Assembly (NCBI GenBank): GCA_014649555.1
Contig: BMTG01000010.1
Coordinates: 248,001-312,000 of the forward strand
Origin: Streptomyces globisporus
Lineage (GTDB): Bacteria; Actinomycetota; Actinomycetes; Streptomycetales; Streptomycetaceae
Length of the DNA stretch: 64,000 nt
Reading direction: 5' to 3'
Part shown: piece by piece, positions 43,238-51,720 of the stretch
Layout of the letters: each line of letters starts with the position of its first letter
Position numbering within the stretch: position 1 is the stretch's first letter
The notes under the pieces: model-generated
Database searches by the model: none
What the model was told of the DNA's origin: nothing
Seen by the model: only the letters and a program-made list of their open reading frames with translations
Translations under genes and position numbers: made by a program

Positions 43238-46095
43238 GTACGCAGTGCCAGCGCCCCGCGTGCGAGGGGACATACGAGGACATGGGCGGCGGTGAGCTGT
43301 ACTGCGACACCTGCGGTCTGGCTCCGGTCGTCTCGCCGACGGGCATGGTCTCCTCGCCGCCGACCGGGATCGCCGGGGGCGGCCGGGCCAGCAGCCGGGA
43401 CAGTTCCTCGCAGCGCTCCAGCTCCCGTGCCTCCGCCCGGTCCTCGTCCCGTTCGTCGACCTCGCGCCGCTCCGTCTCCGGCCGGCTGTCGCGTTCGCTG
43501 TCCGGGGCGTCGACCTCCCGTTCGGTCTCGGTGCGCTCCTCCGGCTCGACGTCGGCGGCCTCGGCCCGGGGGCGGCTCGGCGTCGGCCTGGTGGAGGTCC
43601 CGGACGTACCCCGGCCCGATCCGCGTACGGCGGTGATGGAGCGGGCGGAGGTGCCCGAGCGCAAGCGGTTCTGCTCCCGTTCGGACTGCGGGGCCCCGGT
43701 GGGCCGTTCGCGCGGTGAGCGGCCGGGCCGCACCGAGGGGTTCTGCACCAAGTGCGGCCACCCGTACTCCTTCGTGCCGAAGCTGACCGGCGGCGACATC
43801 GTGCACGGCCAGTACGAGGTCGTGGGCTGTCTGGCGCACGGCGGTCTCGGCTGGGTGTATCTCGCGGTGGACCGGGCCGTCTCCGACCGCTGGGTGGTCC
43901 TCAAGGGCCTGCTGGACACCGGGGACCAGGACGCGATGGCCGCCGCGATCTCCGAGCGCCGCTTCCTCGCCGAGATCGAGCACTCCAACATCGTGCGGAT
44001 CTACAACTTCGTCGAGCACCTGGACCAGCGCACCGGCTCCCTCGACGGCTACATCGTCATGGAGTACGTCGGCGGCAAGGCCCTCAAGGAGATCGCCAAC
44101 GAGCGCCGCACCCCGGCCGGGAAGCGTGACCCGCTGCCGGTGGAGCAGGCCTGCGCGTACGGGATCGAGGCCCTGGAGGCGCTCGGTCATCTGCACAGCC
44201 GCAATCTGCTCTACTGCGACTTCAAGGTCGACAACGCGATCCAGACCGAGGACCAGCTCAAGCTGATCGACATGGGCGCGGTGCGCCGGATGGACGACGA
44301 GGAGTCCGCGATCTACGGCACCGTCGGCTACCAGGCCCCCGAGGTGGCGGAGCTGGGCCCGTCGGTCGCCTCCGACCTGTACACGGTGGCCCGGACGCTG
44401 GCGGTCCTCACGTTCGACTTCCAGGGGTACACGAACGTCTTCGTGGACTCGCTGCCGGACCCGGACACCATCGAGGTGTTCCGCACCTACGAGTCGTTCT
44501 ACCGGCTGCTGGTGCGGGCCACCGACCCGGACCCGGCCCGGCGGTTCGGCTCGGCCGCGGAGATGGCCGAGCAGCTGACGGGGGTGCTGCGGGAGGTCGT
44601 GGCCCTGCAGACCGGCCGGCCGCGCCCGGCCCTGTCGACGCTGTTCGGCGCGGAACTGCGCGTGGTCGACACGGAGTTGTTCGCCCCGCAGACGGACGAC
44701 GTCTCGCAGCTGGGCGGCCGGGACACCGGCTCCGGGCGGGTCGGGCCGCTGGGCCGCCGCAAGGGCCGCGGTGGCCGGCCGGCCGGCATTCCCGCGCAGG
44801 GCGGCGGCGCGGGGCGGGTCCACGGCGGTGCGGCTCCGGTCGCGCCGGGGGCCGTGACGTCCGCGGTGGCCGGGGCGCTGCCGGTGGGCACGCAGCCGTC
44901 CGGCCCGGCGGGGGGTCACGCGGTGGGCGCCGCTCCCCTGGCCGTGCCGCCGACCCATGTCCGGGGCTCCGCGCCGGGCGGCGCGGACCCGCTCCCGTAC
45001 GTTCCCCCGGCGCACGCGCCTGTTCCGGCGCCCCGGGCGCCCGACCAGGCCCCGGGCGCCGGACCGTACGCCACCGGTCCCTCGGCCGGACCGTACGTCC
45101 AGACCGCCCCGGCCGGACCGTACGGCCCCGGCGGCGGTGTCCGGCTCGCCCCGTTCGACGCCCCGGCCACCGCGTTGGCGCTGCCGGTCCCCCGGGTCGA
45201 CGCGATGGACCCGAACGCCGGTTTCCTCGCGGGACTGATGGCCTCCGCCCCGGCCGAGCTGATCACCGCCCTGCACACGGTCCCCGTCCCCTCGCTGGAG
45301 ACCCGGCTGCGGGAGCTGCGGGCCCGGCTGGAGATGCGGGAGCCGGATGCGGCCGCGCGTGCGCTGACCACCCTGGAGGGTGAACACGCGGACGACTGGC
45401 GGGTCGTCTGGTATCGGGGGGTCACCTCGCTGGTGACCGGAGACCACGAGACGGCGGCGCTCTCCTTCGACGCGGTCTATGACGCGTTCCCCGGCGAGAT
45501 GGCGCCCAAGCTGGCGCTCGGGATCTGTGCGGAGGTGCTGGGCCAGCTGGACAACGCCGCCGAGTACTACCGGCTGGTGTGGGCGACCGATCCCGGGTTC
45601 GTCAGCGCCGCGTTCGGCCTGGCCCGGGTGCAGATCGCCGCCGGGGAGCGGGGTGCGGCGGTGAGCACTCTGGAGTCGGTGCCGGAGGCCTCGATCCACT
45701 ACACGGCGGCACGGGTCGCCACCGTCCGGGCGCGGCTGCGCGAGCGCTCGCACCGGGAACCGCTGCTGACGGATCTGTCGGCCGCCGGGGTCCAGGTGAC
45801 CGCCCTGGACGCCTTCGGTCTGGACCCGGTGCGGCACGAGCAGTTGTCGACGGAGGTACTGGGCAAGGCGCTCGACTGGGTACTCTCCGGTAGTCCCGGT
45901 GTCCCGGGGCCGGGTAGTCCGGACGCCGGTCCGCCGGATGCACGGAAGCTGCTCGGCACCGAACTGACCGAGCGGGGGCTGCGGTTCGGGCTGGAGCGCT
46001 CGTACCGGATGCTCGCCCGGCTCGCTCAGCGGGGCGACGAGAGGATCGAACTGGTGGAGCGGGCCAACCGTTTCCGCCCCCGGACGTGGGTGTGA
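43234..46095 (+). CDS. pknG: PknG-like serine/threonine protein kinase
   Basis: A 953-aa soluble kinase. Residues 5-30 form a zinc ribbon (two Cys pairs). Residues 50-115 are a Ser/Arg-rich strip. Residues 145-180 form a rubredoxin-like knuckle (FCSRSDCGAPVG, then FCTKCGHPYSF). The kinase core has the Gly loop LAHGGLGWVYLA, Lys224, catalytic D329 in LLYCDFKVDN and metal-binding D346 in LIDMGAV, with the activation region YGTVGYQAPEV. The HRD motif is replaced by Y-C-D, as in PknG. A Pro/Gly-rich linker (about 560-660) leads to C-terminal TPR-like helices (about 690-950). ATG 43234 overlaps the previous stop by four bases. Mycobacterial PknG controls the TCA cycle and glutamate metabolism through the FHA protein GarA. 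Confidence 0.9.
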   Translation: MSTQCQRPACEGTYEDMGGGELYCDTCGLAPVVSPTGMVSSPPTGIAGGGRASSRDSSSQRSSSRASARSSSRSSTSRRSVSGRLSRSLSGASTSRSVSVRSSGSTSAASARGRLGVGLVEVPDVPRPDPRTAVMERAEVPERKRFCSRSDCGAPVGRSRGERPGRTEGFCTKCGHPYSFVPKLTGGDIVHGQYEVVGCLAHGGLGWVYLAVDRAVSDRWVVLKGLLDTGDQDAMAAAISERRFLAEIEHSNIVRIYNFVEHLDQRTGSLDGYIVMEYVGGKALKEIANERRTPAGKRDPLPVEQACAYGIEALEALGHLHSRNLLYCDFKVDNAIQTEDQLKLIDMGAVRRMDDEESAIYGTVGYQAPEVAELGPSVASDLYTVARTLAVLTFDFQGYTNVFVDSLPDPDTIEVFRTYESFYRLLVRATDPDPARRFGSAAEMAEQLTGVLREVVALQTGRPRPALSTLFGAELRVVDTELFAPQTDDVSQLGGRDTGSGRVGPLGRRKGRGGRPAGIPAQGGGAGRVHGGAAPVAPGAVTSAVAGALPVGTQPSGPAGGHAVGAAPLAVPPTHVRGSAPGGADPLPYVPPAHAPVPAPRAPDQAPGAGPYATGPSAGPYVQTAPAGPYGPGGGVRLAPFDAPATALALPVPRVDAMDPNAGFLAGLMASAPAELITALHTVPVPSLETRLRELRARLEMREPDAAARALTTLEGEHADDWRVVWYRGVTSLVTGDHETAALSFDAVYDAFPGEMAPKLALGICAEVLGQLDNAAEYYRLVWATDPGFVSAAFGLARVQIAAGERGAAVSTLESVPEASIHYTAARVATVRARLRERSHREPLLTDLSAAGVQVTALDAFGLDPVRHEQLSTEVLGKALDWVLSGSPGVPGPGSPDAGPPDARKLLGTELTERGLRFGLERSYRMLARLAQRGDERIELVERANRFRPRTWV

Positions 46096-46097
46096 AG

Positions 46098-47591
46098 ATG
46101 TCTCAGAGCCACCAGCAGCCCGCCCTGTCGAAGTGCCCCGGCTGCGACGAACCGCCGGCCGCGGGCGACCTGTTCTGCGGGGCGTGCGGCTACGACCTCT
46201 CGGCCGTGCCCGCGCGCCCAGGTGACCGGCCCACGATGGCCATCACCGTGCCCCCTGCCGCCCCGGAAGCGCCGGCTGCTCCGGTCGCGTCGGCCGGCCA
46301 GGCGGCGCCGGCAGCGTCGGGCGCGGAGGCCGTGCGGTGGCCCGCCGCCACGGAGACCGACAGCTCGGACGTGCCCGCGCCCGTGCACCGTCCGTCGGAT
46401 CTGCCGGGGACGGACTCGGGCGGCAGGCCCCTGGCGGAGCAGGAACAGGTCCAGGGGCCGGGTGCGGCGGCCGGGCAGGGCGCGCCGGTCGGGCCCGGGC
46501 CGGAGCCCGTCGGCGGTCCTGAGCCCTCGGCCGTTCCGGTGCGCCACGACGACCGGGCGGAGCCGGGCGGTGCGGAGCACTCCGGTGACTTCGCGCTGGC
46601 CGCGCCCGATCCCCGTACGGCCGAGCACGCCGCGGCGGCCGCCGCTCCCACCGCCGGGGGGAAGGTCTGTGTGGCCTGCCGCTCCGGCCGGGTGGACCCC
46701 GACGGCTACTGCGAGAACTGCGGGCACGCCCAGCCCCGTGAGCGCGACCACATGGAGCAGGAGCTCGGCTCGGTGGCCGCGGTGAGCGACCGGGGCCTGC
46801 GCCATCACCGCAACGAGGACTCCTTCGCGGTGTCCTCGACCGCGCTGCCGGACGGTTCGCCCGCCGTCGTCGCGATCGTCTGCGACGGCGTCTCCTCGGC
46901 GAGCCGCCCCGACGAGGCGTCGGCCGCCGCCGCGAACGCCGCCAACGAGTCACTGCTGGCTTCCCTGCCGCGCGGTACGCATCCGCAGCAGGCGATGCAC
47001 GAGGCGATCGTCGCCGCGTCCGAGGCGGTCAACGCCCTGGCGCAGGAGCCGGCCGGGGCGATGGAGCACGACGCGCACCGCCACCAGAACGCCCCGGCCT
47101 GCACCCTGGTCGGCGCGGTCATGGCGGGCGAGCTGCTGATCGTCGGCTGGGTCGGCGACAGCCGGGTCTACTGGGTGCCCGAGGACCGGAGCCGGCCGAC
47201 CGCCCGGCTCACCGAGGACGACTCCTGGGCCGCGCAGATGGTGGCGGCCGGCCTGATGAACGAGGCGGAGGCGTACGCGGACGAGCGCGCCCACGCCATC
47301 ACCGGCTGGCTCGGCGCCGACGCGTACGAACTGGAGCCGCACACCGCCGCGTTCAAGCCGGACCGGCCGGGCCTGGTCGTCGTGTGCACGGACGGCCTGT
47401 GGAACTACGCCGAGTCCGCCGAGGAGATGGCCGCCGCGGTCCCGGCCGACGCCCAGGAACACCCGTTGCGCGGCGCCCAGGTGCTCGTCGGACACGCGCT
47501 CGACGGCGGGGGCCACGACAACGTAACAGTGGCACTTCTGCCGTTCGCCGTCCGGCCGCAAGGGGCAGGATCGGCCTGCGAAACCGTTTGA
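46098..47591 (+). CDS. PP2C family protein phosphatase with zinc ribbons
   Basis: A 497-aa protein. The N-terminus has C-P-G-C and C-G-A-C-G knuckles; a Pro/Ala/Glu-rich linker of about 130 residues follows; a second ribbon (CVACRSGRVDPDGYCENCG) is near residue 190. The PP2C domain fills the C-terminal 280 residues: VSDRGLRHHRNEDSFAV, VAIVCDGVSSASRPDEAS, VGWVGDSRVYWV, VCTDGLWNYAESAEEM and GGHDNVTVALLPF, with all metal-binding Asp present. It should remove phosphates placed by the neighbouring kinase. Start ATG 46098 lies two bases after the pknG stop; its Shine-Dalgarno is weak, which suits coupling. Confidence 0.9.
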   Translation: MSQSHQQPALSKCPGCDEPPAAGDLFCGACGYDLSAVPARPGDRPTMAITVPPAAPEAPAAPVASAGQAAPAASGAEAVRWPAATETDSSDVPAPVHRPSDLPGTDSGGRPLAEQEQVQGPGAAAGQGAPVGPGPEPVGGPEPSAVPVRHDDRAEPGGAEHSGDFALAAPDPRTAEHAAAAAAPTAGGKVCVACRSGRVDPDGYCENCGHAQPRERDHMEQELGSVAAVSDRGLRHHRNEDSFAVSSTALPDGSPAVVAIVCDGVSSASRPDEASAAAANAANESLLASLPRGTHPQQAMHEAIVAASEAVNALAQEPAGAMEHDAHRHQNAPACTLVGAVMAGELLIVGWVGDSRVYWVPEDRSRPTARLTEDDSWAAQMVAAGLMNEAEAYADERAHAITGWLGADAYELEPHTAAFKPDRPGLVVVCTDGLWNYAESAEEMAAAVPADAQEHPLRGAQVLVGHALDGGGHDNVTVALLPFAVRPQGAGSACETV

Positions 47592-47610
47592 GCCTCAAGG
47601 AGCCGACCAG

Positions 47611-48966
47611 ATGGCCAACTTCTCCAAGTCGCAGGTGCCGCAGTTCTCCGTCGAGGTCTACCAGAACGCGTTCCTGCCCGAGGGCGGCCGTGAGGTCAAC
47701 GCGATCGTCACCGTGACCTCGACCGGCGGCGGCACCACCGGCGGGATACCGCTGGCGGACGCGGCACCCGCGTACGGGGCGGGGCAGGGACCCGGCGCGG
47801 CCGTGGTGCTGATGGTCGACTGCTCCGGCTCGATGGACTACCCGCCGACGAAGATGCGCAACGCGCGCGACGCGACGGCCGCGGCCATCGACACGCTGCG
47901 GGAGGGGACCCAATTCGCGGTGGTCGCCGGAACGCATGTGGCGAAGGACGTCTATCCGGGCAACGGGCGGCTCGCGATCGCCGACGCGCAGACGAAGGCG
48001 CAGGCCAAAGAGGCCCTGCGGAAGCTGAGCGCGGGCGGAGGCACCGCGATCGGCACCTGGCTGCGGCTGGCGGACCGGCTGCTGAACTCCGCCGACGTCG
48101 CCATCCGGCACGGCATCCTGCTGACCGACGGCCGCAACGAGCACGAGTCGCCCGAGGACCTGCGGGCGGCCCTGGACTCCTGCGCGGGCCGGTTCACCTG
48201 CGACGCCCGCGGGGTCGGCACCGACTGGGAGGTGAAGGAGGTCACCGGCGTAGCCGCCGCCCTCCTCGGCACGGCCGACATCGTCGCCGACCCCTCGGGC
48301 CTGGCCGCGGACTTCACGCGGATGATGGAGAACGCCATGGGCAAGGAGGTCGCGGACGTCTCGCTGCGGCTCTGGACCCCGGTGGGCGTGGAGATCCGGT
48401 TCGTGAAGCAGGTCGCACCGACCGTCGCCGACCTGACCGCCCGGCGCACCGAGGCGAACGCCCGGGCCGGGGACTACCCGACCGGTTCCTGGGGCGACGA
48501 GTCCCGCGACTACCACGTGTGCGTCCTGGTGCCGGAGGCCGGGATCGGCCAGGAGATGCTGGCGGCCCGGGTCTCGCTGATCCTGCCCGACCCCTCCGGC
48601 GCGGGCACGCCGCAGACGCTGTCGCAGGGGCTCGTACGGGCCGTGTGGACGGACGACATGGTGGCGTCGACCTCGATCAATCCGCAGGTCGCGCACTACA
48701 CGGGTCAGGCGGAACTGGCACAAGTCATCCAGCAGGGGCTGGACGCACGCAAGTCGGGCGACTTCGACGGCGCGACGGCGAAGCTGGGCCGTGCGGTGCA
48801 GCTGGCGTCGGCGTCCGGGAACCAGGACACCGCGAAGCTGCTTTCGAAGGTGGTCGACGTCGTCGATGCCGCGACAGGTACTGTGCGACTGAAGGCGAAG
48901 GTCGCGGAAGCGGACGAGATGACCCTCGAAACGCGCTCCACCAAGACCGTTCGCGTCAAGAAGTAG
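47611..48966 (+). CDS. VWA domain protein of the PknG island
   Basis: A 451-aa cytoplasmic protein. The von Willebrand A domain at about residues 65-240 has an intact MIDAS motif VVLMVDCSGSMDYPP, the Thr of GGGTAIGTWL and the Asp of ILLTDGRNEHESPED. The N-terminal 60 residues form a beta-rich strand set (FSVEVYQNAFLPEGGREVNA). The C-terminal part has beta-strands and a helical pair (VIQQGLDARKSGDFDGATAKLGRAVQLA) that looks TPR-like. AAGGAG precedes ATG 47611. VWA proteins next to a kinase and a PP2C phosphatase also occur in the TerY-P triads linked to Ter systems. Likely a metal-dependent adaptor; its partner is unknown. Confidence 0.85.
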   Translation: MANFSKSQVPQFSVEVYQNAFLPEGGREVNAIVTVTSTGGGTTGGIPLADAAPAYGAGQGPGAAVVLMVDCSGSMDYPPTKMRNARDATAAAIDTLREGTQFAVVAGTHVAKDVYPGNGRLAIADAQTKAQAKEALRKLSAGGGTAIGTWLRLADRLLNSADVAIRHGILLTDGRNEHESPEDLRAALDSCAGRFTCDARGVGTDWEVKEVTGVAAALLGTADIVADPSGLAADFTRMMENAMGKEVADVSLRLWTPVGVEIRFVKQVAPTVADLTARRTEANARAGDYPTGSWGDESRDYHVCVLVPEAGIGQEMLAARVSLILPDPSGAGTPQTLSQGLVRAVWTDDMVASTSINPQVAHYTGQAELAQVIQQGLDARKSGDFDGATAKLGRAVQLASASGNQDTAKLLSKVVDVVDAATGTVRLKAKVAEADEMTLETRSTKTVRVKK

Positions 48967-49052
48967 CACAAAGCGATCACCTCGCGGTCAACGCACCGCG
49001 ACCGACAGCATGCGGCCTCCGGGGCCGGTAGAGGAGAGGGGGAAGCGCCGAC

Positions 49053-50501
49053 ATGCCGACCTGCCCGAACGGACACCAGTCGGGTTCCGAGGACTGGTGC
49101 GAGGTCTGCGGACACCGCATGACGACCGGCGGTGCGCCCGCGGGCGCGGTGCCCCCGCCGCCTCCTCCGCCGCCCGCGCCCGGTTACGGCTACCCGCAGC
49201 CGGGCTCCGGCACCGGTGGCGGACAGCCCACCATGCAGGCGGAGCTCTGCCCGCAGTGCCGTACGCCGCGTGAGGCGATGGCGCCGTTCTGCGAGGAATG
49301 CCGCTGGAACTTCCTCACCAACACGGCGACCTCCTACACACCGCTGGCCCCGCAGCACAGCACGCCCAGCGGCCCGCCGCCCGGCCTCAACCTGCCGCCC
49401 GGCTTCCAGGCACAGGGCCCCGGCGGTCAGCCCGGCCCCGGTGGTCCAGGCGGCCCTGGTGGCCCCGGTGGTCCCGGTGCGCAGGGCGGTCCGCCCGGCG
49501 CTCCGCAGCCGCGCGACCCGTTCGACTACCAGGGCTCGCGGCCCTCGCAGGTGAACCGCCCCGCCGAGCCGCTCACCCCTGAGCAGAACGGTCCCCAGGG
49601 GAACAGCGGTCCGCAGGGGAACGGCGGCCAGGGCGGTCCTCCGCAGTCGTTCCAGCAGGGGCCCCCGCCGTCCTCGTTCCAGCAGCAGGGCCCGCCGTCG
49701 GCGCGTTCGCCGTTCGAGCCGCAGCAATCCGCTCCGTCGCCGTTCGAACCGCAGCAGTCGGCTCCGTCGCCGTTCGAGCCGCAGCAGGCCTCGCCCTTCG
49801 CGCCGCCGCAGCAGCATCAGCAGTCGGCGCCGCCCGCGCCTCCGCAGTCGTCGGGGCACACCGGCGGGGACGACTGGATGCTGTCGCCGCCCTCCCAGGC
49901 GCAGCAGCCGCAGCCGCCCCAGCAGTTCCAGCAGCCGGGCCCCCACCAGGGCCAGGGCCAGCCGGGTCACCCGGGCCAGGGTCAGCGGCACGGGCAGGAC
50001 CAGGGGTACGACCAGGGCCAGCAGCACGGGCAGGACCAGGGATACGACCAGGGCCAGCAGCACGGCGTGCCCGGCCAGGGCAGGCCGCAGCAGCCCGCCA
50101 CCTGGACCGCCGTGATCGCCCCGGACCGTGCGTACTTCCTCGCGATGATGCAGCGCAGCGGCCCCGAGGCGACCGGGCTGAACCTGCCCGCGTACTCCCC
50201 GGAGCAGCGCCTTCCGCTCACCGGCAGCCAGGTCACCATCGGGCGTCGCCGGCAGAGCACCGGCGAGTCCCCGGACGTCGATCTGTCGGTGCCCCCGGAG
50301 GACCCGGGCGTCTCGCACCAGCACGCGGTGCTGGTGCAGCAGCCCGACGGCGGCTGGGCGGTCGTCGACCAGAACTCCACCAACGGCACCACGCTGAACG
50401 GCGCCGAGGAGCCGATCCAGCCCTACGTCCCCGTGCCGCTCCAGGACGGCGACCAGGTGCACGTCGGGGCCTGGACGACGATCACGGTCCGCCGGGACTG
50501 A
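49053..50501 (+). CDS. FHA domain protein with zinc ribbons and Gln-rich linker
   Basis: A 482-aa protein. Residues 4-20 (CPNGHQSGSEDWCEVCG) and about 66-88 (CPQCRTPREAMAPFCEEC) are zinc ribbons. A 270-residue disordered linker is rich in Pro, Gly and Gln and contains coding tandem repeats. The FHA domain is in the last 110 residues: L-T-G-S-Q-V-T-I-G-R-R, D-P-G-V-S-H-Q-H-A-V-L, and NSTNGTTLNG, so the phosphothreonine-binding Arg, Ser and Asn are present. It is the probable phosphorylated target or reader of the kinase, as GarA is for PknG in mycobacteria, although GarA itself has no ribbons. It follows the VWA gene by 86 bases. Confidence 0.88.
   Translation: MPTCPNGHQSGSEDWCEVCGHRMTTGGAPAGAVPPPPPPPPAPGYGYPQPGSGTGGGQPTMQAELCPQCRTPREAMAPFCEECRWNFLTNTATSYTPLAPQHSTPSGPPPGLNLPPGFQAQGPGGQPGPGGPGGPGGPGGPGAQGGPPGAPQPRDPFDYQGSRPSQVNRPAEPLTPEQNGPQGNSGPQGNGGQGGPPQSFQQGPPPSSFQQQGPPSARSPFEPQQSAPSPFEPQQSAPSPFEPQQASPFAPPQQHQQSAPPAPPQSSGHTGGDDWMLSPPSQAQQPQPPQQFQQPGPHQGQGQPGHPGQGQRHGQDQGYDQGQQHGQDQGYDQGQQHGVPGQGRPQQPATWTAVIAPDRAYFLAMMQRSGPEATGLNLPAYSPEQRLPLTGSQVTIGRRRQSTGESPDVDLSVPPEDPGVSHQHAVLVQQPDGGWAVVDQNSTNGTTLNGAEEPIQPYVPVPLQDGDQVHVGAWTTITVRRD
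49707..49796. repeat. 30-bp coding tandem repeat, three copies
   Basis: Three units at 49707, 49737 and 49767 encode S-P-F-E-P-Q-Q-S-A-P in the FHA-protein linker; the third has drifted in its last codons. Confidence 0.85.
49989..50060. repeat. 36-bp coding tandem repeat, two copies
   Basis: Copies at 49989-50024 and 50025-50060 differ by one base and encode H-G-Q-D-Q-G-Y-D-Q-G-Q-Q. The near identity points to a recent duplication in the Gln-rich linker. Confidence 0.85.
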
Positions 50502-50527
50502 TACCGCCGGGCCGGCACGCGCGGGAG

Positions 50528-50571
50528 CCGAGCACACACCGGGCCCGCGCAGGAGCCCGAGCACACACCGG
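50528..50571. repeat. Short direct repeat after the FHA gene
   Basis: CCGAGCACACACCGG is present at 50528-50542 and 50557-50571, period 29, starting 27 bases after the FHA stop codon. Confidence 0.75.
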
Positions 50572-50589
50572 TCCCGGCAGGACGCCGGT

Positions 50590-50622
50590 GCTCGCCGCCG
50601 CCTTCACCGGCCGGCGGCGAGC
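50590..50622. terminator. Bidirectional hairpin terminator
   Basis: GCTCGCCGCCG (50590-50600) pairs perfectly with CGGCGGCGAGC (50612-50622). It spans the stop codon of the convergent methyltransferase gene and closes the signalling island. Confidence 0.75.
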
Positions 50623-51608
50623 GGCCAGGTGTAGGGGCCCTGCGGGTCGTCGAGCCAGGCCCACTGCCGCCCCTGGCCGACCGTGATGCCGTACCTCTCC
50701 CGCTGCGGACGCCCCTCGCGCTCCCAGAGGGAGAGGGCCTCGTGCGGATCGAGGGTGCCCGCGGTCAGCGTCAGGAGGAACCGGAACAGGTCGTCCCCGG
50801 CCACCCGACGCGGCAGTCCGCCGAGGTGCGGCAGCCCGTCGGCCGGCGGCAGCGCCCCGCGCAGGGGCACGAAGTACGCCGGGGTGTGCAGGAAGTGCCC
50901 TTCGGCGCGCGGTCCGTGCGCCGTCGCACGGACCTCCAGCAGGACGAGACCGGTGGCGAGCGGCGCGAGGATCAACGCCCCCGGACGGCACTGTTCCGGC
51001 CAGCTCTGCGGTACGGAGGGCAGGGTGCAGGTCGCGATGATCCGGTCGTACGGGGCGCGCTCCGGGCAGCCCCGGGCCCCGTCACCGGTGATCACCTTCG
51101 GGTGGTACCCGGCCGCCGCGAGGTGGGCGCGGGCCGACTCCGTGATCTCCGGGTCCAGATCGACGCTGGTCACGGCGGGGTCGCCGAGCCGGTGGGCGAG
51201 GAGGGCCGCGTTGTAGCCGGGGCCGGTGCCGATCTCCAGGACCGTGTGTCCGTCCGCCACATCGAGGGCGTCGAGCATCAGGGCCATCAGGGACGGCTGG
51301 CTGGAGGACGAGACGAGTTCGCCGTCCTTGAGGCAGGTGGCCAGCGCCCCGTCCGCGTACACCCCGTGCAGCCAGCGTGAGCGTTGTCCGGGGTCGGCGC
51401 CTTCGGCCCCGAGGCGTTCGTAGCCCCCGATCCCGTGCACGTAGAAGAACGGCACGAACAGATGGCGGGGCACCTCGGCGAAGGCGGTGCGCCAGGCGGG
51501 ATCGGTGAGTCCGCCCCGCGCGACGATCTCCCGCACGAGGGCGTCCCGCGCCGCGTCGGCCTCGGCGTCGGGGGCGGACGGGGAGGGGCCCTGCCGGTGT
51601 GCACCCAT
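50604..51608 (-). CDS. PCMT-like SAM-dependent methyltransferase
   Basis: A 334-aa protein. The N-terminal helix DALVREIVARGGLTDPAWRTAF and the P-R-H-L-F-V-P segment resemble protein-L-isoaspartate O-methyltransferases. The SAM motif is VLEIGTGPGYNAALLAHRLG near residue 120, followed by V-T-S-V-D-L-D and YDRIIATCTLPSVPQ. The substrate loop is SSSSQPSLMALML, where true PCMT enzymes have a T-I-S-x-P-H pattern, so the methyl acceptor may differ. The C-terminal 90 residues are an extension. ATG 51608 is chosen; the longer frame is not family-like. It is divergent from the globin gene by 112 bases. Confidence 0.8.
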   Translation of the reverse strand: MGAHRQGPSPSAPDAEADAARDALVREIVARGGLTDPAWRTAFAEVPRHLFVPFFYVHGIGGYERLGAEGADPGQRSRWLHGVYADGALATCLKDGELVSSSSQPSLMALMLDALDVADGHTVLEIGTGPGYNAALLAHRLGDPAVTSVDLDPEITESARAHLAAAGYHPKVITGDGARGCPERAPYDRIIATCTLPSVPQSWPEQCRPGALILAPLATGLVLLEVRATAHGPRAEGHFLHTPAYFVPLRGALPPADGLPHLGGLPRRVAGDDLFRFLLTLTAGTLDPHEALSLWEREGRPQRERYGITVGQGRQWAWLDDPQGPYTWPLAAGR

Positions 51609-51720
51609 GTCTCCACTGTCCTGTGCCGGAGGCGTGGGGGCGAGAGGGAGCGCTGCCCCGGTCCCGGACGTTGGTCCTAGGACCGCTGACCTCGGGCGGT
51701 ACGTCTGCGACCATGGACGG

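Noticed and set aside
49707-50060. Intergenic or mobile repeat element
   Set aside because: Both arrays are in frame inside the FHA protein and encode its linker.
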